This document shows, piece by piece, positions 63,789 to 64,000 of a stretch of 64,000 nt of DNA. Numbering within the stretch: position 1 is the first letter of the stretch; the number at the start of each line of letters is the position of its first letter. The notes below the pieces were generated by a model. It searched no databases. It worked only from the letters and a program-made list of their open reading frames with translations, and was not told where the DNA came from. The stretch spans positions 434,001 through 498,000 of the forward strand of contig NZ_JXZC01000002.1 in the NCBI RefSeq assembly GCF_000935355.1, written 5' to 3'. The position numbers and the translations under genes were made by a program. The stretch comes from Rossellomorea aquimaris (lineage in GTDB: Bacteria > Bacillota > Bacilli > Bacillales > Bacillaceae_B).

Positions 63789-64000
63789 TCACTCCGCGAA
63801 ATCAAACCGCTCTTCAAAATCAAAAGGGATCTCGAATTGATCCCGTACCCCCGTCAAATACGCCACATCAAAAAACGTTTTCTGCGGCCTCGGCAGTTTA
63901 TCCACCCATGGGGAGTAGGTCTTAAACGAGATCGTCCCGTCTGCTTCATCGAATTCCGCAAACCTCATCCAGCCATTGCCCCCGTGATAACTTGATTGGT
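63789..64000 (-). CDS. metallophosphoesterase-like protein, C-terminal fragment
   Basis: Only the last 70 residues are inside the window. The frame ends at TGA (63789-63791). The segment SSYHGGNGWMRFAEFDEAD, then FKTYSPW, resembles the C-terminal beta strands of secreted calcineurin-like phosphoesterases. The metal-binding motifs would lie outside the window, so this is a tentative call. Confidence 0.55.
   Translation of the reverse strand, partial: QSSYHGGNGWMRFAEFDEADGTISFKTYSPWVDKLPRPQKTFFDVAYLTGVRDQFEIPFDFEERFDFAE

Overview
The window looks like a chromosomal segment of a Gram-positive, endospore-former-type Bacillaceae (Bacillus/Rossellomorea-like). Reasons: strong AGGAGG-type ribosome binding sites with several TTG and GTG starts, an S-box (SAM-I) riboswitch before metNIQ, CcpA-type cre sites, a bacillolysin gene, a BsSco-like lipoprotein, paired DUF1659/DUF2922 small genes, and dispersed Bacillaceae-type intergenic repeats. 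No rRNA, tRNA, prophage, transposase or CRISPR array was seen. Both edges cut genes: a sugar-nucleotide epimerase at the left and a metallophosphoesterase-like tail at the right. || Layout. 1-13.3 kb is a cell-surface block. It holds two tandem CWB2 (cell wall binding repeat 2) lipid-free exported proteins, an acyltransferase-like membrane protein, a PIG-L deacetylase lipoprotein, a 5'-nucleotidase with CWB2 repeats and a 1323-residue nuclease with CWB2 repeats. A PhoP-box-like array precedes the nuclease, which suggests phosphate scavenging from nucleic acids at the wall. 13.4-20.3 kb is an aminobenzoyl-glutamate/acyl-amino-acid salvage locus: three M20-type amidohydrolases, a regulator joining a degenerate GGDEF-like fold to a winged helix, and an AbgT transporter. 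The operon and abgT share one palindromic operator. 20.5-24.5 kb has a SEC-C protein bracketed by two copies of a repeat, then metNIQ under a SAM riboswitch. 24.9-29.9 kb is a chb/lic-like disaccharide locus: divergent GntR regulator and ChbG-type deacetylase facing a GH4 6-phospho-glycosidase and PTS IIC, IIA and IIB. 30-32 kb has two small DUF genes and a glutamate dehydrogenase. 32.1-44.8 kb is a galactoside regulon, all on the minus strand: sodium/solute symporter, GH36 alpha-galactosidase, galK-galE-galT, GH42 beta-galactosidase, galM and a LacI-type regulator. 45.2-47.2 kb is an ECF sigma factor with a coiled-coil membrane partner and a good autoregulatory promoter. 47.4-50.7 kb is a sulfonate/nitrate-type ABC importer and a SCO1 protein. 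50.9-59.9 kb contains an RRNPP-like HTH-TPR regulator, a three-gene minor pilin operon, a histidine kinase, a fifth CWB2 protein, two small genes absent from a length-filtered ORF call, and a thermolysin-family protease. 60-63.6 kb pairs a GGDEF-EAL protein with an unusual ketosynthase. || Themes. The genes fit a saprophyte that degrades external polymers and imports the products (nucleic acids, proteins, chitobiose/cellobiose-type sugars, alpha- and beta-galactosides). The least explained signals are the shared operator of the abg-like locus, a ketosynthase lacking one catalytic histidine, two 20-bp-period tandem arrays, two REPIN-like palindromic repeat families and two unannotated small genes. 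I did not find a clear, wholly new defence or mobile system.
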